From G020353235 sp035528295 (GTDB taxonomy: Bacteria; Chloroflexota; Dehalococcoidia; Dehalococcoidales; JAUYDJ01): a stretch of DNA of 15,512 nt. This document shows, in pieces, positions 1-7,077 of the stretch (within the stretch, counting starts at the first letter, position 1; each line of letters starts with the position of its first letter). The notes under the pieces were generated by a model, which did no database searches, was not told the DNA's origin, and saw only the letters and a list, made by a program, of their open reading frames with translations. The position numbers and the translations under genes were made by a program. The DNA is taken from NCBI GenBank assembly GCA_035528295.1, contig DATKYY010000026.1, positions 1 to 15,512 of the forward strand, given 5' to 3'.

Positions 1-2
1 CC

Positions 3-626
3 AGCTGGTATAACTCGGCGGGCACCGCGGGAGGCTGGGATACCCTCTCCCAGGGCACGCACAATATCGACCTTTCCGGACTGGGCTGGTCCGGGTCTAA
101 CTTCTACTACCATATGCTCTTCACCTCTAACGGGAACAATACCCCGCTTCTGGACGAGATAAGCGTTAATTTCACCACGTATTATTCATCGGGTGACCTG
201 ACCTCTTCAGCCTTTGACGCCGGCTATGACCTGGCCTGGGACTGGGGTAATATCTCTTTCACGGTAAGCGAGCCATCAACCACCGATATCAAGTTCCAGA
301 TAAGGTCGGCGGCCACCGAAGCCGGGCTCAGCTCGGCTACCTGGTACGGACCCACCGGCACCGGTGACTACTACCAGGTAAGCGGCAGTGCCATTAACTC
401 GGTCCACGATGGTGACCGCTGGATTCAATACAAGGCATACTTCTCCGGTCCGGGCGACAGCACGCCGACACTGAGCGATATCAGCATAGCCTATAGCGGG
501 CAGGCGCTATCTTACATCATTGAAGTTGTCGGCGGTGGCTACTGCCTGGTCTCGGATAATACTTCAGAGTGGGGGAGCGGGTGGACAGTAACCCCGGAGC
601 TATACTGCGAGGTTACCCAGCGCTAA
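3..626 (+). CDS. Secreted beta-rich surface protein, 3' part (5' end outside window)
   Basis: The reading frame is open to the left edge, so this is the C-terminal 207 residues of a longer protein; the ATG at 114 is internal. The visible part is rich in Ser, Thr, Gly, Tyr and Trp and reads as two jelly-roll-like segments, each closing with a motif of the type TPxLxDIS(V/I)xY (about residues 47-58 and 157-166). This pattern is common in bacterial surface or carbohydrate-binding proteins of unknown function. The last 37 residues form a module also found at the end of the next gene, finishing in TVTPELYCEVTQR with a single conserved Cys. The next gene starts 24 bp downstream on the same strand, so the two are probably co-transcribed. 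Function is not recognised; an extracellular location is inferred from composition, since the N-terminus is not visible. Confidence 0.75.
   Translation, partial: SWYNSAGTAGGWDTLSQGTHNIDLSGLGWSGSNFYYHMLFTSNGNNTPLLDEISVNFTTYYSSGDLTSSAFDAGYDLAWDWGNISFTVSEPSTTDIKFQIRSAATEAGLSSATWYGPTGTGDYYQVSGSAINSVHDGDRWIQYKAYFSGPGDSTPTLSDISIAYSGQALSYIIEVVGGGYCLVSDNTSEWGSGWTVTPELYCEVTQR
513..623 (+). repeat. C-terminal sorting-like module, copy 1
   Basis: Codes for the last 37 residues of the upstream surface protein. It aligns without gaps to copy 2 at 1578-1688, with 22 identical positions, including the terminal 13 residues TVTPELYCEVTQR. DNA identity is highest across the stretch coding TVTPEL, with synonymous differences after it, so the protein sequence is what is conserved. 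Confidence 0.8.
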
Positions 627-650
627 TCCGGAAAACCCCGGGGTAGAAGC

Positions 651-1691
651 GTGGAAAAAAGAGTCTACTTACTTATCGCCTTATTATTAGCCCTGGCCAT
701 CAGCGGCGGGATATACGCCTACGCCTTCACCACCGCCGGCGGCTCGATTGGCATCACCGAGCCGACCGGAGATGTGGCCACCGCTAATGCCACCGCCGCC
801 CAGCCCAACTGGAACTCGGTGCTGATACCCATTTCGGATACCTATGACTTCAGACCAAATGCGGCTGGTGACGAGACCGATATCGCATACCAAGTGCCAG
901 CTACTACTGGAGACCACTGGGACAAGGTGGATGAGGCAAGTGCTGATGGCGATAGCACCTATGTCGCCACCGATAAATTACTTTGGCAAGAGGACCTGTA
1001 TAACATGACCGACCACTCCACCCAGACGGTGGGGGGAACCATAAACTATGTTGATATCTACCTGGAAGCCAGGGTAACGGCTAACGTAAGCCAGGAAGAT
1101 GCCTATGTTCACATTAAGACCAATGGTGTGGAGCATAACGGTAGCACTGAAAACCTGACCTTGAGTTATGAGACCTACACCTATGGATGGGATTTAAACC
1201 CGGAAACCAGCGGTGACTGGACCTGGGCTGAAATCGACGCCCTGCAAATCGGCGTGGGACTGACAAGACCGGCGGTTGGTGAGAATGCCCAATGCACCCA
1301 GGTCTACACTGAGATTGCCTTTGAAGCCCCGCCCCTCACCGGTAATACGCCCACCGACGACCTGTTTGATATCAACCCCCACCCCGACTACAGCGGCGAC
1401 CTGCTGGTGAGGGTCTATTTAGTCAATACCGATAACCTGACCAAAGCCTATAAATATCTTAATATGAACTTATACCTTGAGGGCTCGCTGGAGGCAGGCA
1501 AGACGCCCAACTACCGGGTGCTCAATCTGGAGAACGGGGTGGCCAGCTTCAGCATTGACGGGGCGACCAGCAGCGCCTATACCCTCTCGGTTACCGGCGG
1601 TGACTACCGCCTCACTTCACGTGAGCCCAATGAATGGGCAGCCGACTATACGGTAACCCCGGAGCTGTACTGTGAGGTTACTCAGCGGTGA
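651..1691 (+). CDS. Exported beta-sandwich protein with shared C-terminal module
   Basis: 346 residues with a GTG start and only a weak purine-rich site before it. Residues 5-25 are a hydrophobic export segment preceded by Lys-Arg, running into AYAFTTAGG; this is compatible with a signal peptide cut near residue 25, or with an uncleaved or camelysin/TasA-like leader. Residues about 48-225 form a beta-rich domain with DxYDFRPN near its start and a WxWAEIDALQIGVGL strand and CTQVYTEIAFE near its end, a pattern I associate with bacterial and phage-associated surface beta-sandwiches of unknown role. Residues 310-346 match the end of the upstream protein without gaps (22 of 37 identical). It precedes a signal peptidase gene by about 96 bp, so it may be a substrate of that enzyme; this is inference. 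No catalytic motif is seen. Confidence 0.8.
   Translation: MEKRVYLLIALLLALAISGGIYAYAFTTAGGSIGITEPTGDVATANATAAQPNWNSVLIPISDTYDFRPNAAGDETDIAYQVPATTGDHWDKVDEASADGDSTYVATDKLLWQEDLYNMTDHSTQTVGGTINYVDIYLEARVTANVSQEDAYVHIKTNGVEHNGSTENLTLSYETYTYGWDLNPETSGDWTWAEIDALQIGVGLTRPAVGENAQCTQVYTEIAFEAPPLTGNTPTDDLFDINPHPDYSGDLLVRVYLVNTDNLTKAYKYLNMNLYLEGSLEAGKTPNYRVLNLENGVASFSIDGATSSAYTLSVTGGDYRLTSREPNEWAADYTVTPELYCEVTQR
1578..1688 (+). repeat. C-terminal sorting-like module, copy 2
   Basis: Codes for the last 37 residues of the exported beta-sandwich protein. Shared landmarks with copy 1 are Y1, V5, GG7-8, Y10, L12, S14, EW19-20 and everything from T25 to R37. Both copies end exactly at the stop codon, as expected of a terminal recognition or assembly module. 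Confidence 0.8.
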
Positions 1692-1706
1692 GAATGAAGC
1701 TGTTTA

Positions 1707-1736
1707 TTTACGAAACCTTAATGGAACCTTTACGAA
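1707..1736 (+). repeat. Direct repeat TTTACGAA upstream of signal peptidase gene
   Basis: TTTACGAA occurs at 1707-1714 and again at 1729-1736, 22 bp apart, about two helical turns, in the AT-rich gap before the signal peptidase gene. The arrangement would suit an activator or repressor binding one DNA face. It could also be chance in AT-rich sequence. Confidence 0.35.
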
Positions 1737-1739
1737 CTC

Positions 1740-1768
1740 TTTATTATCTTTATGCCCGTCTTTATACT
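1740..1768 (+). promoter_or_regulatory. Weak candidate promoter for the signal peptidase gene
   Basis: A TATACT hexamer at 1763-1768 resembles a -10 box, with a poor -35 (TTTATT, 1740-1745) 17 bp upstream. Transcription would begin near 1775, giving a leader of only about 12 nt before the ATG at 1788, where no Shine-Dalgarno sequence is visible. The gene may instead be read through from the upstream operon. Confidence 0.25.
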
Positions 1769-1787
1769 TGTGTGCTAAATTTAAACC

Positions 1788-2723
1788 ATGAAGACTATTA
1801 TGAAAGGAATAACTCTCTTCGGTAACGGTCCTTTAAAACGAGCACTAGTACTGGTCGTAGTAGTCGCCGTTTGTGTGGCCGGGTTCCTCTCCGTAAGGGG
1901 GACCATGCCCTTCATGGCAATTTACGGTATAAGTATGGAGCCGGAGCTCCATGCCGGTAACCTTATTCTGATTTCGGAAGTAATGCCCGATGAGGTTGAA
2001 GTCGGGGATGTCATCGTCTTCACCGTTCCGAAGGCAGTCCGGGAATACTATAACTACCCGACCATCGTCGCCCACCGGGTAGTGCAGGTCCGTCCCTCAG
2101 AGCAGGGGGTAACCTTCCGCACCAAGGGTGATAATACCGGTGAAGACCCGTTTACGGTGCGCCCCGAAGACCTCAGGGGTGAGGTCAGCCGGCAGCTTCC
2201 GTATCTTGGCTTCCCGCTTCTCTTTTTCCAGAGCGACCAGGGGCTCATCTTCATCATTACCGCCCTTTCACTGCTCACCCTCTATCTCTATACTGACGAG
2301 ATTGGCTGGGCCAGGCAGACACTGCACCGCGGGCTATTCGCCCCGGTAATTAATGCCAGCGTGCACACTGGTGAAGAGATCGCCAAAAGGCTGGAGACCA
2401 CCGAAAAGGGCATGGATTCCACCCAGCAGGCCCTGACCAGCTTCGCCGCCGCCATCGCCGAGTACGCCGAACACTTAAAGAGCCACACCAGCGCCATCCA
2501 GGGGCTGGCCGAAGCGTCTCAAGAGCTGAAGAAGGGCGCCGCCGAGCAGAACCGGGTGTTAATCCACTTCGTGGAATCTATCGGCAAGGGTAAACCGGTA
2601 GCCGAAGAGGCAGCGCCGGCGGAAGAAGTGGAAATACTGAAGAAAGCCAAGTTCCCACCGGGGTGCGCCAGGGGCCGCTCAAAGTACCCCGATGACCAGC
2701 GCCCGATATTCGGCGCCGGCTAA
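1788..2723 (+). CDS. Signal peptidase I, ER/archaeal type (S26B), with C-terminal coiled-coil extension
   Basis: A 311-residue membrane serine protease that would cleave signal peptides at the outer face of the membrane. Residues 19-36 are the first membrane helix. The nucleophile box is YGISMEPEL (Ser49). The second catalytic position is His96 in IVAHRVV, where bacterial-type enzymes have Lys, which places it in the S26B (SipW/Sec11/archaeal) branch. KGDN with Asp115 and nearby Asp120 complete the conserved D-box. Residues 152-168 form a second helix that returns the chain to the cytoplasm. The remaining ~140 residues are unusual for the family: a Glu/Gln/Ala-rich, probably coiled-coil stretch (about 190-275), then a short Pro/Gly/Arg-rich end with a FPPGCARGR motif. 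Two exported proteins with a common C-terminus lie directly upstream and are likely clients. ATG 1800 is an alternative start; neither start has a clear ribosome-binding site. Confidence 0.9.
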   Translation: MKTIMKGITLFGNGPLKRALVLVVVVAVCVAGFLSVRGTMPFMAIYGISMEPELHAGNLILISEVMPDEVEVGDVIVFTVPKAVREYYNYPTIVAHRVVQVRPSEQGVTFRTKGDNTGEDPFTVRPEDLRGEVSRQLPYLGFPLLFFQSDQGLIFIITALSLLTLYLYTDEIGWARQTLHRGLFAPVINASVHTGEEIAKRLETTEKGMDSTQQALTSFAAAIAEYAEHLKSHTSAIQGLAEASQELKKGAAEQNRVLIHFVESIGKGKPVAEEAAPAEEVEILKKAKFPPGCARGRSKYPDDQRPIFGAG

Positions 2724-2725
2724 AT

Positions 2726-2938
2726 TTAAGTATAAACCGCAACTACCACCGCCTCTTTGGGGTTATGCTCATCAAAGAAGATGACGGCTACTTTTCTCCC
2801 CAGTGCCATTTCCGAGGCGGGCAGATTTCTGGCTACGGCGACACCGGTCAGGTAGGCTTTATAACTACCCGCCAGCTGGACGGTGGCAGTATAGTCTCCC
2901 GAATTGAAGCTCCTCAGTATTGCCTTCCGCAAGCTCAT
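2726..2938 (-). CDS. Small phage-type protein at the end of the operon
   Basis: About 70 residues starting MSLRKAIL, the last gene of the leftward phage operon. It carries a beta-rich core (GDYTATVQLAGSYKAYLTGVAVA) and a VAVIFFDEHNP...AVVVAV end, which looks like a small beta-barrel; such proteins often accompany baseplate or tail-tip proteins, but I cannot name the family. AAGGAG lies at 2949-2954; the in-frame GTG at 2944 (4 nt away) is an equally possible start, while the TTG at 2947 sits too close. The gene follows the large propeller/baseplate protein directly and its stop is only 2 bp from the stop of the convergent signal peptidase gene, with no terminator hairpin visible between them. 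Confidence 0.65.
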   Translation of the reverse strand: MSLRKAILRSFNSGDYTATVQLAGSYKAYLTGVAVARNLPASEMALGRKVAVIFFDEHNPKEAVVVAVYT

Positions 2939-2956
2939 TTTCACCAATCTCCTTCT

Positions 2957-4963
2957 CTATACTGCCCCCAGTGACAGCCGCTGTTCATATTCGCCCCGCG
3001 GCGGGTGGTAGCGCAAAACCAGCCCCAGCACCCGCTTCTTGGCCGTCTCAAGCCCGGCCCTGGTATCGGTGATATCAATAACATCATAGAGCTGCTGACC
3101 GCAGTTAACCGGAATGACCATGGCGCCGCTGGCTGATTCAATCTCAGCGCCCCGTAAATAGGCTTCCCCCCGCTGCTCGGCTTTGGTCACGGTGTCTATA
3201 TTTCTATCTTCCACCTGCCGCAACCGGTCATAGAGCCGTTCAATCTCATCCCAGGCGAAGCTATCGACAATAATCGCCTGGCTGGCTTGAGTGTCATAGC
3301 CCTCAACCTGCACCCGGTTAAGTAGCCAAGCCCCCCGCCGGTACTCACCGGCTAAAACGGGGTGGGTGCTACCATAGCTGTAGACCGAGCTATCCGAAGA
3401 TAGCGGATTTACCAGATAGGCTTTACTGCCCTCGATAAATATCCGGTCGGGGACGAAGGAGAGCAGCTTGCTGATGACCACCTCGCCCCGGTTACCCGGA
3501 CCGATGGTGAAATCGGGGTAGAAACCGGTGATGACCGATGACTGGGAAACCACCTCCAGCTTCAGCCCGGCCCGGGCCAGCACGAACTCAAGGAGCTGTT
3601 TTACCGACATCTGGTCACTGCTCTTGTTCCAGCGGAACTGGTGCCGGGCGCGCCAGGCCTCCACCAGCCCCCAGCCATCGGTAGCATAGAGCACCAGGCT
3701 GGCTTTACCGCCGGCAGAGGTATGTTCGTAGGCGCCCAGCAGAAAGCTCTGCCCGGAACTGACCTCACTACCGGCCGTAGTGCGGTAGCCCGGGCTGAAG
3801 TCCAGCTGAGCGCCAATATCAAGCACACCCAGACTCCCCTCCCCCGGCGAAGCATAACGCCCGTCATCATTTCTCAGCTCAATAGTAAGGCTGCCGCCGC
3901 TCAGGGCAATCTCCTGCCTTAACGACTGCAGGTCGGCCGACAAATCAAGCTTCTCCTCGGTTAATTTAGCCCGCCAGACGCCGTTAGGGCAGGACAGCCA
4001 GGCATAGTCGCCGTGATGAGCCATAGCCAGCCCGTAGTTACTGGACATATTTAACGGCACCGGCTCACGCCACAGGTTATCAATGAAGCTGGCTCCGCTA
4101 ACAGTGTAGGTGAAAAAGGGGCGCTGGTAGCCCTGGGTGCCGGTGAACTTCTCCACATAGCCGAGGCGGTGGACATCCGGCTTGTCCATAAAGACGCGGT
4201 AGTACTCAAAGTCACCACCGGCCGGGGCGGAGGCAAACTCCTTCAGGTCTGACCAGTTACCGGCGGCGACATCACCGCCGTCACCGTAAATCAAGCTCCA
4301 CAGCTTATAGTTGCCGGCGCTATCTTGGCCGCTGACACACAGGTTCCAGTCGCCATCATAGACACAGGCTACCCCGGACAAATCACCGGTCGTCTTGTCC
4401 CAGGATGACCTTGACTGCCATCCGCCACCAACATTTTGCCTGACATACAGGGTGGGCTGGTCGGTAAAGAAGAGAGCCAGGTCACCGTTAGGCTTATAGG
4501 CCGCCGCCAGGCCATAGGCGGTGGTGGTGGGGGTATAATCAATCAGCTCCGGGTTTCCCCAGTTGACCCCGTAGTCAGTGCTCTTGATGCGGTAAACCTC
4601 CCGACCGACCCCATCTATCCAGAAGATGCTTACCTCCGCCCCCAGTGAGGCGCAGGCGACCACGGCGGCGTCATACTGATTGGTATAAACCCACTGGCTG
4701 AAATCAGATCCCGTTCCCGGATTAGCCACCCGCTGCCGGTAGAGCTTTCTGGAGTCACCGGACGGAGTTATCCGCGCCCTGACCAGAGAGCCGTCGCCGG
4801 GCATGATTACCGCGTGGCAGTAGTTATCCTCGCTGCCGTTATACAGCCTCGTCCAGTCAAGTCTGACCACCCCCGAAATCAGGTTCCGGGCTTCCAGCTT
4901 GACATACGGGGTATGGCTGGCCTCCCGCTGAGCCGCCAGCAGTGTTGATGATAAGCTTCGCAT
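2957..4963 (-). CDS. Phage tail/baseplate-like protein with N-terminal propeller-like region
   Basis: A 668-residue protein, the largest of the operon. After an N-terminal strip (MRSLSSTLLA..., PYVKLEARN), residues about 45-335 consist of short beta repeats resembling a sialidase/BNR propeller; an exact Asp-box, SxDxGxxW, is present at 128-135, followed by repeated strands ending in W or Y. From about 337 the sequence changes to a baseplate-hub style: SLTIELRNDDGRY, then a GAQLDFSPGY segment, a Trp- and Arg-rich middle, and a C-terminal domain with DVIDITDTRAGL and a final YHPPRGEYEQRLSLG. Known hub proteins of contractile and siphovirus tails have such VxLxNxDGxY domains, so a receptor-binding or host-contact role at the virion vertex is likely. 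Sialidase catalytic residues are not recognised. The gene follows the membrane protein by 2 bp. Confidence 0.7.
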   Translation of the reverse strand: MRSLSSTLLAAQREASHTPYVKLEARNLISGVVRLDWTRLYNGSEDNYCHAVIMPGDGSLVRARITPSGDSRKLYRQRVANPGTGSDFSQWVYTNQYDAAVVACASLGAEVSIFWIDGVGREVYRIKSTDYGVNWGNPELIDYTPTTTAYGLAAAYKPNGDLALFFTDQPTLYVRQNVGGGWQSRSSWDKTTGDLSGVACVYDGDWNLCVSGQDSAGNYKLWSLIYGDGGDVAAGNWSDLKEFASAPAGGDFEYYRVFMDKPDVHRLGYVEKFTGTQGYQRPFFTYTVSGASFIDNLWREPVPLNMSSNYGLAMAHHGDYAWLSCPNGVWRAKLTEEKLDLSADLQSLRQEIALSGGSLTIELRNDDGRYASPGEGSLGVLDIGAQLDFSPGYRTTAGSEVSSGQSFLLGAYEHTSAGGKASLVLYATDGWGLVEAWRARHQFRWNKSSDQMSVKQLLEFVLARAGLKLEVVSQSSVITGFYPDFTIGPGNRGEVVISKLLSFVPDRIFIEGSKAYLVNPLSSDSSVYSYGSTHPVLAGEYRRGAWLLNRVQVEGYDTQASQAIIVDSFAWDEIERLYDRLRQVEDRNIDTVTKAEQRGEAYLRGAEIESASGAMVIPVNCGQQLYDVIDITDTRAGLETAKKRVLGLVLRYHPPRGEYEQRLSLGAV

Positions 4964-4965
4964 CG

Positions 4966-5217
4966 CTACTCCCTTGTTTTCTCTCGCTGACCGGGGATAT
5001 ATCTGGTTCCCCAGAAAAGGTGACCGGCAATATAGCCCAGGGCAAAGACCAGGATAAACCAGAAGACCGAGCCCCAGAGCCAGTGCCCGAGCAGGGCACC
5101 GAGGGCGACCAGACCGATAATCCAGAGACCCTCAAACTTCTGCCAGGTGTCGCGCAGGATATAGGTCCAGGGACGACCGCCCAGCCTTGACCACAGGAAA
5201 CGATAAAGCCTGGCCAC
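4966..5217 (-). CDS. Small two-helix membrane protein (holin candidate)
   Basis: 83 residues with a GTG start placed by an upstream GAGGGGAA site. A basic, Trp/Arg-rich N-terminus (residues 1-29) is followed by two hydrophobic segments, about 30-48 and 50-69, joined by a very short turn, then a charged C-terminus (RxKTRE). Two adjacent helices, small size and position inside a phage operon fit a class II holin or a small membrane anchor. No endolysin gene is adjacent, which weakens the lysis reading. It begins 9 bp after the 109-aa gene and ends 2 bp before the propeller protein, so it is translated as part of the same operon. Confidence 0.6.
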   Translation of the reverse strand: MARLYRFLWSRLGGRPWTYILRDTWQKFEGLWIIGLVALGALLGHWLWGSVFWFILVFALGYIAGHLFWGTRYIPGQREKTRE

Positions 5218-5226
5218 GGCTTCCCC

Positions 5227-5556
5227 TCACACCAGAGCGGCCAGCGTATCCGGCAACGGTTTATCTGCCTGCCGGTAGTGCCCGGCCAGGTGTTTGGCGG
5301 CCGCTAGAATCTCCTCCGGGCTGGCGGCCACCCGCTGCCCGCGATAACCCCGGCGCGACAGGGCCGCCACTGCGGCTGGCATCCACTCCCAGTCAACCGT
5401 CTTTTCTATATCCAGCTTCTGTTTCAGGGCGCGGAAGATGCTCTTTTTGTGATGGGGAAGCTTCCAGGTATCGGTATCTTCAGCGTCAGCGATAATGGCA
5501 AACGCCTCTTTAGGCAAGCCTTCCCTGGTCTTAACCAGTCCTTCTTTTACCGTCAT
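5227..5556 (-). CDS. Phage-associated protein of unknown function with TWKLP motif
   Basis: 109 residues, ATG start with AAGGAG 6 nt upstream (5563-5568); a second AAGGAG follows at 5573-5579. The N-terminal part carries AFAIIADAEDTDTWKLP (residues 18-34), a pattern I recall from uncharacterised phage head or maturation proteins, followed by a basic stretch with HHKK. The middle and C-terminal parts (about 55-98) are helical, with RRGYRGQRV and EEILAAAKHLAGHYR. No catalytic motif or membrane segment is visible. It sits between the head-tail adaptor and the membrane protein gene and is very probably part of the particle or its assembly; function is not known. Confidence 0.6.
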   Translation of the reverse strand: MTVKEGLVKTREGLPKEAFAIIADAEDTDTWKLPHHKKSIFRALKQKLDIEKTVDWEWMPAAVAALSRRGYRGQRVAASPEEILAAAKHLAGHYRQADKPLPDTLAALV

Positions 5557-5582
5557 AATTCTCTCCTTATTATCTCCTTAAA

Positions 5583-6215
5583 TTAAGGGCCGTAGTCGGT
5601 TGACTTTGACACCGGCGGGAAGTAGGGCTTATAGAGAGCGCGGGCTCTGATTCTGTTCCGCCTCCCCATCCGCTTCAGCTCAGCCCTGAAGTAGTTTAGT
5701 CTGGCTTTGCCCCAGTTAAGGAAATCCTGAGCCGTCTCGGTGCCACCGACATTGACCTGGTTAATGGCATAGACCGCCCACTCCACGGCAGCATAGCCGC
5801 CGGCACCGGTTGCCACCAGCTCCTCATGCTCCGCCGGAATGGTCGAGCCACTGGCATCAAGGGTATGGAGCTGACCATAGTAGATATAGGCATTTGAGCC
5901 ATCGGGGACTTCAGCGCCCAGGACGGTCAAGATATCGGCCCACAACGAAAAGCGCTGGTATCTCTGGGGGAAGTTGTCCACCGGGTATTCCACGGCTTCA
6001 ATCAGAATGCGCCCGGTTAAATCAGAGACATCAATCTCCCTTGAGCCGGAGGTGGTCGCCTTGGTCGCCTTCTTTTCATCGGGAATTGCCTGCGAGAAGT
6101 CCTTGGCGGCGTGGGCGATATGCCGGTCCAGCTCGTCGTTGCTCCAGCGGTAGTTCTCGGCATCCTCGTCATGGAGTTCACGGCGGACGATAGCTCTCAT
6201 ATCGGTCAGGTTCAT
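5583..6215 (-). CDS. Phage head-tail adaptor/connector-like protein
   Basis: A 210-residue protein. Its N-terminus (about residues 5-45: MRAIVRRELHDEDAENYRWS, then NDELDRHIAHAAKDF) matches the style of gp6/gp15-type head-tail connector proteins, which open with a helical segment containing D-x-x-x-Y-R-W-S-x-D-E-L and form the ring under the portal. The middle is beta-rich (SREIDVSDL, ILIEAVEYPVDNFPQRYQRF), and the C-terminal part is helical and strongly basic (ELKRMGRRNRIRARAL), as expected of a ring-forming adaptor facing DNA. An AGGGGG site 9 nt upstream lies within the end of the preceding gene. Its presence implies that a tail or a portal plug is attached to the capsid. Confidence 0.7.
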   Translation of the reverse strand: MNLTDMRAIVRRELHDEDAENYRWSNDELDRHIAHAAKDFSQAIPDEKKATKATTSGSREIDVSDLTGRILIEAVEYPVDNFPQRYQRFSLWADILTVLGAEVPDGSNAYIYYGQLHTLDASGSTIPAEHEELVATGAGGYAAVEWAVYAINQVNVGGTETAQDFLNWGKARLNYFRAELKRMGRRNRIRARALYKPYFPPVSKSTDYGP

Positions 6216-6221
6216 TTTCGG

Positions 6222-6434
6222 TTACCCCCTTCTCACCACTATCCGCTCCGGTTCATCACAGGGCTTGCCTTCATCGTGCCGACACCGGTGGATTTCGGCA
6301 TAGGCTATCTCTTCATTCGGCTCACCCTCGTTGATGCTCTCTGCCTTACTCGCCAGCATGGCGGCAAAATCCATCAAGGCGCGGGCATCGGCTTCCTCGG
6401 CAAAAGACAGATCAAGCTTGACTCTATACTTCAT
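6222..6434 (-). CDS. Small acidic phage protein, unknown function
   Basis: 70 residues starting MKYRVKLDLSF. The start is fixed by GGAGGT at 6439-6444 and by a 4-bp ATGA overlap with the stop of the LamG gene, a translational-coupling arrangement; the ATG 12 bp further upstream lies on the ribosome-binding site itself. The first half is a strand plus an acidic helix (FAEEADARALMDFAAMLASKAE), the second half carries RCRHDEGKPC with two Cys residues. It resembles the small conserved proteins often seen between capsid and connector genes. No function can be assigned. Confidence 0.65.
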   Translation of the reverse strand: MKYRVKLDLSFAEEADARALMDFAAMLASKAESINEGEPNEEIAYAEIHRCRHDEGKPCDEPERIVVRRG

Positions 6435-7069
6435 CGGTACCTCCATTTAGTCGCTAGATAATTTTGCTGTATCTCTTGGGGGGTCAGAACTCGGTTGTAA
6501 ATCCTGATTTCGCCAATGTTGCCCTTATAGTCGCCCCAAGCGTTTGTCCAGGAGATACCCACTTTTACTGTTAGGGCACTACTTACGGGGTCGGTGTGGC
6601 TACCGGCAGATGCGGTATCCTCAACTCCGTTTACAAATATTTTAACCGATGCCCCGCTGCGGGTTACTACCGTGTGATACCAGGTGTCTACAGCAACAAA
6701 GGCAGAACTTCCCGAGCTTTGAACTGACCCCGCCTGATTGGTAATAAAAGTTAGATAATTCCCGCTATGAACATAGAAATAGTATCCCCCAACCTGATAT
6801 TCCCCCCTGCAAAAGATAACTTGGTCAGCCCCCACTTGGGCTACTTTGAACCACGCCTCAATAGAGAAGTCTTCCGAGGTGAAATTTAATTCGGTAATTG
6901 TCGCCTCAATGTAATCATCAGTGCCGTCAAAATAGCGGCCATACGGTCGCCAGAGCGCCCCATTGACCGAACTTAAATGCCCGCAGGCATCACGGGACAT
7001 TATGCTATTGCCGTCCAGTTCATAGAGGGGCAGATACAGCACCAGACTAGGGTCATAGATAAAGTTCAC
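6431..7069 (-). CDS. LamG/concanavalin A-like lectin domain protein (phage decoration or adhesion)
   Basis: About 212 residues, almost all one laminin-G/pentraxin-like jelly roll. Landmarks are LVLYLPLYELDG near the N-terminus, GRYFDGTDDYIEA, FSIEAWFK, WYHTVVTRSG, VKIFVNGV and the C-terminal GNIGEIRIYNRVLTPQEI, the standard order for LamG_3-type domains, which bind glycans or act as structural jelly rolls. I prefer the GTG at 7069 because GAGGTG (7074-7079) lies 4 nt upstream; the GTG at 7081, overlapping the previous stop, lacks a site. There is no signal peptide, so it is likely incorporated into the particle from the cytoplasm, as a capsid decoration or host-contact protein. Placement between capsid and adaptor genes supports a head location. 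Confidence 0.8.
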   Translation of the reverse strand: MNFIYDPSLVLYLPLYELDGNSIMSRDACGHLSSVNGALWRPYGRYFDGTDDYIEATITELNFTSEDFSIEAWFKVAQVGADQVIFCRGEYQVGGYYFYVHSGNYLTFITNQAGSVQSSGSSAFVAVDTWYHTVVTRSGASVKIFVNGVEDTASAGSHTDPVSSALTVKVGISWTNAWGDYKGNIGEIRIYNRVLTPQEIQQNYLATKWRYR

Positions 7070-7077
7070 TTTGCACC

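Noticed and set aside
114..626. Complete 170-aa protein starting at the ATG at 114
   Set aside because: The same frame is open from position 3 with sequence of the same beta-rich character and there is no ribosome-binding site, so the ATG is internal to a gene cut by the window edge.
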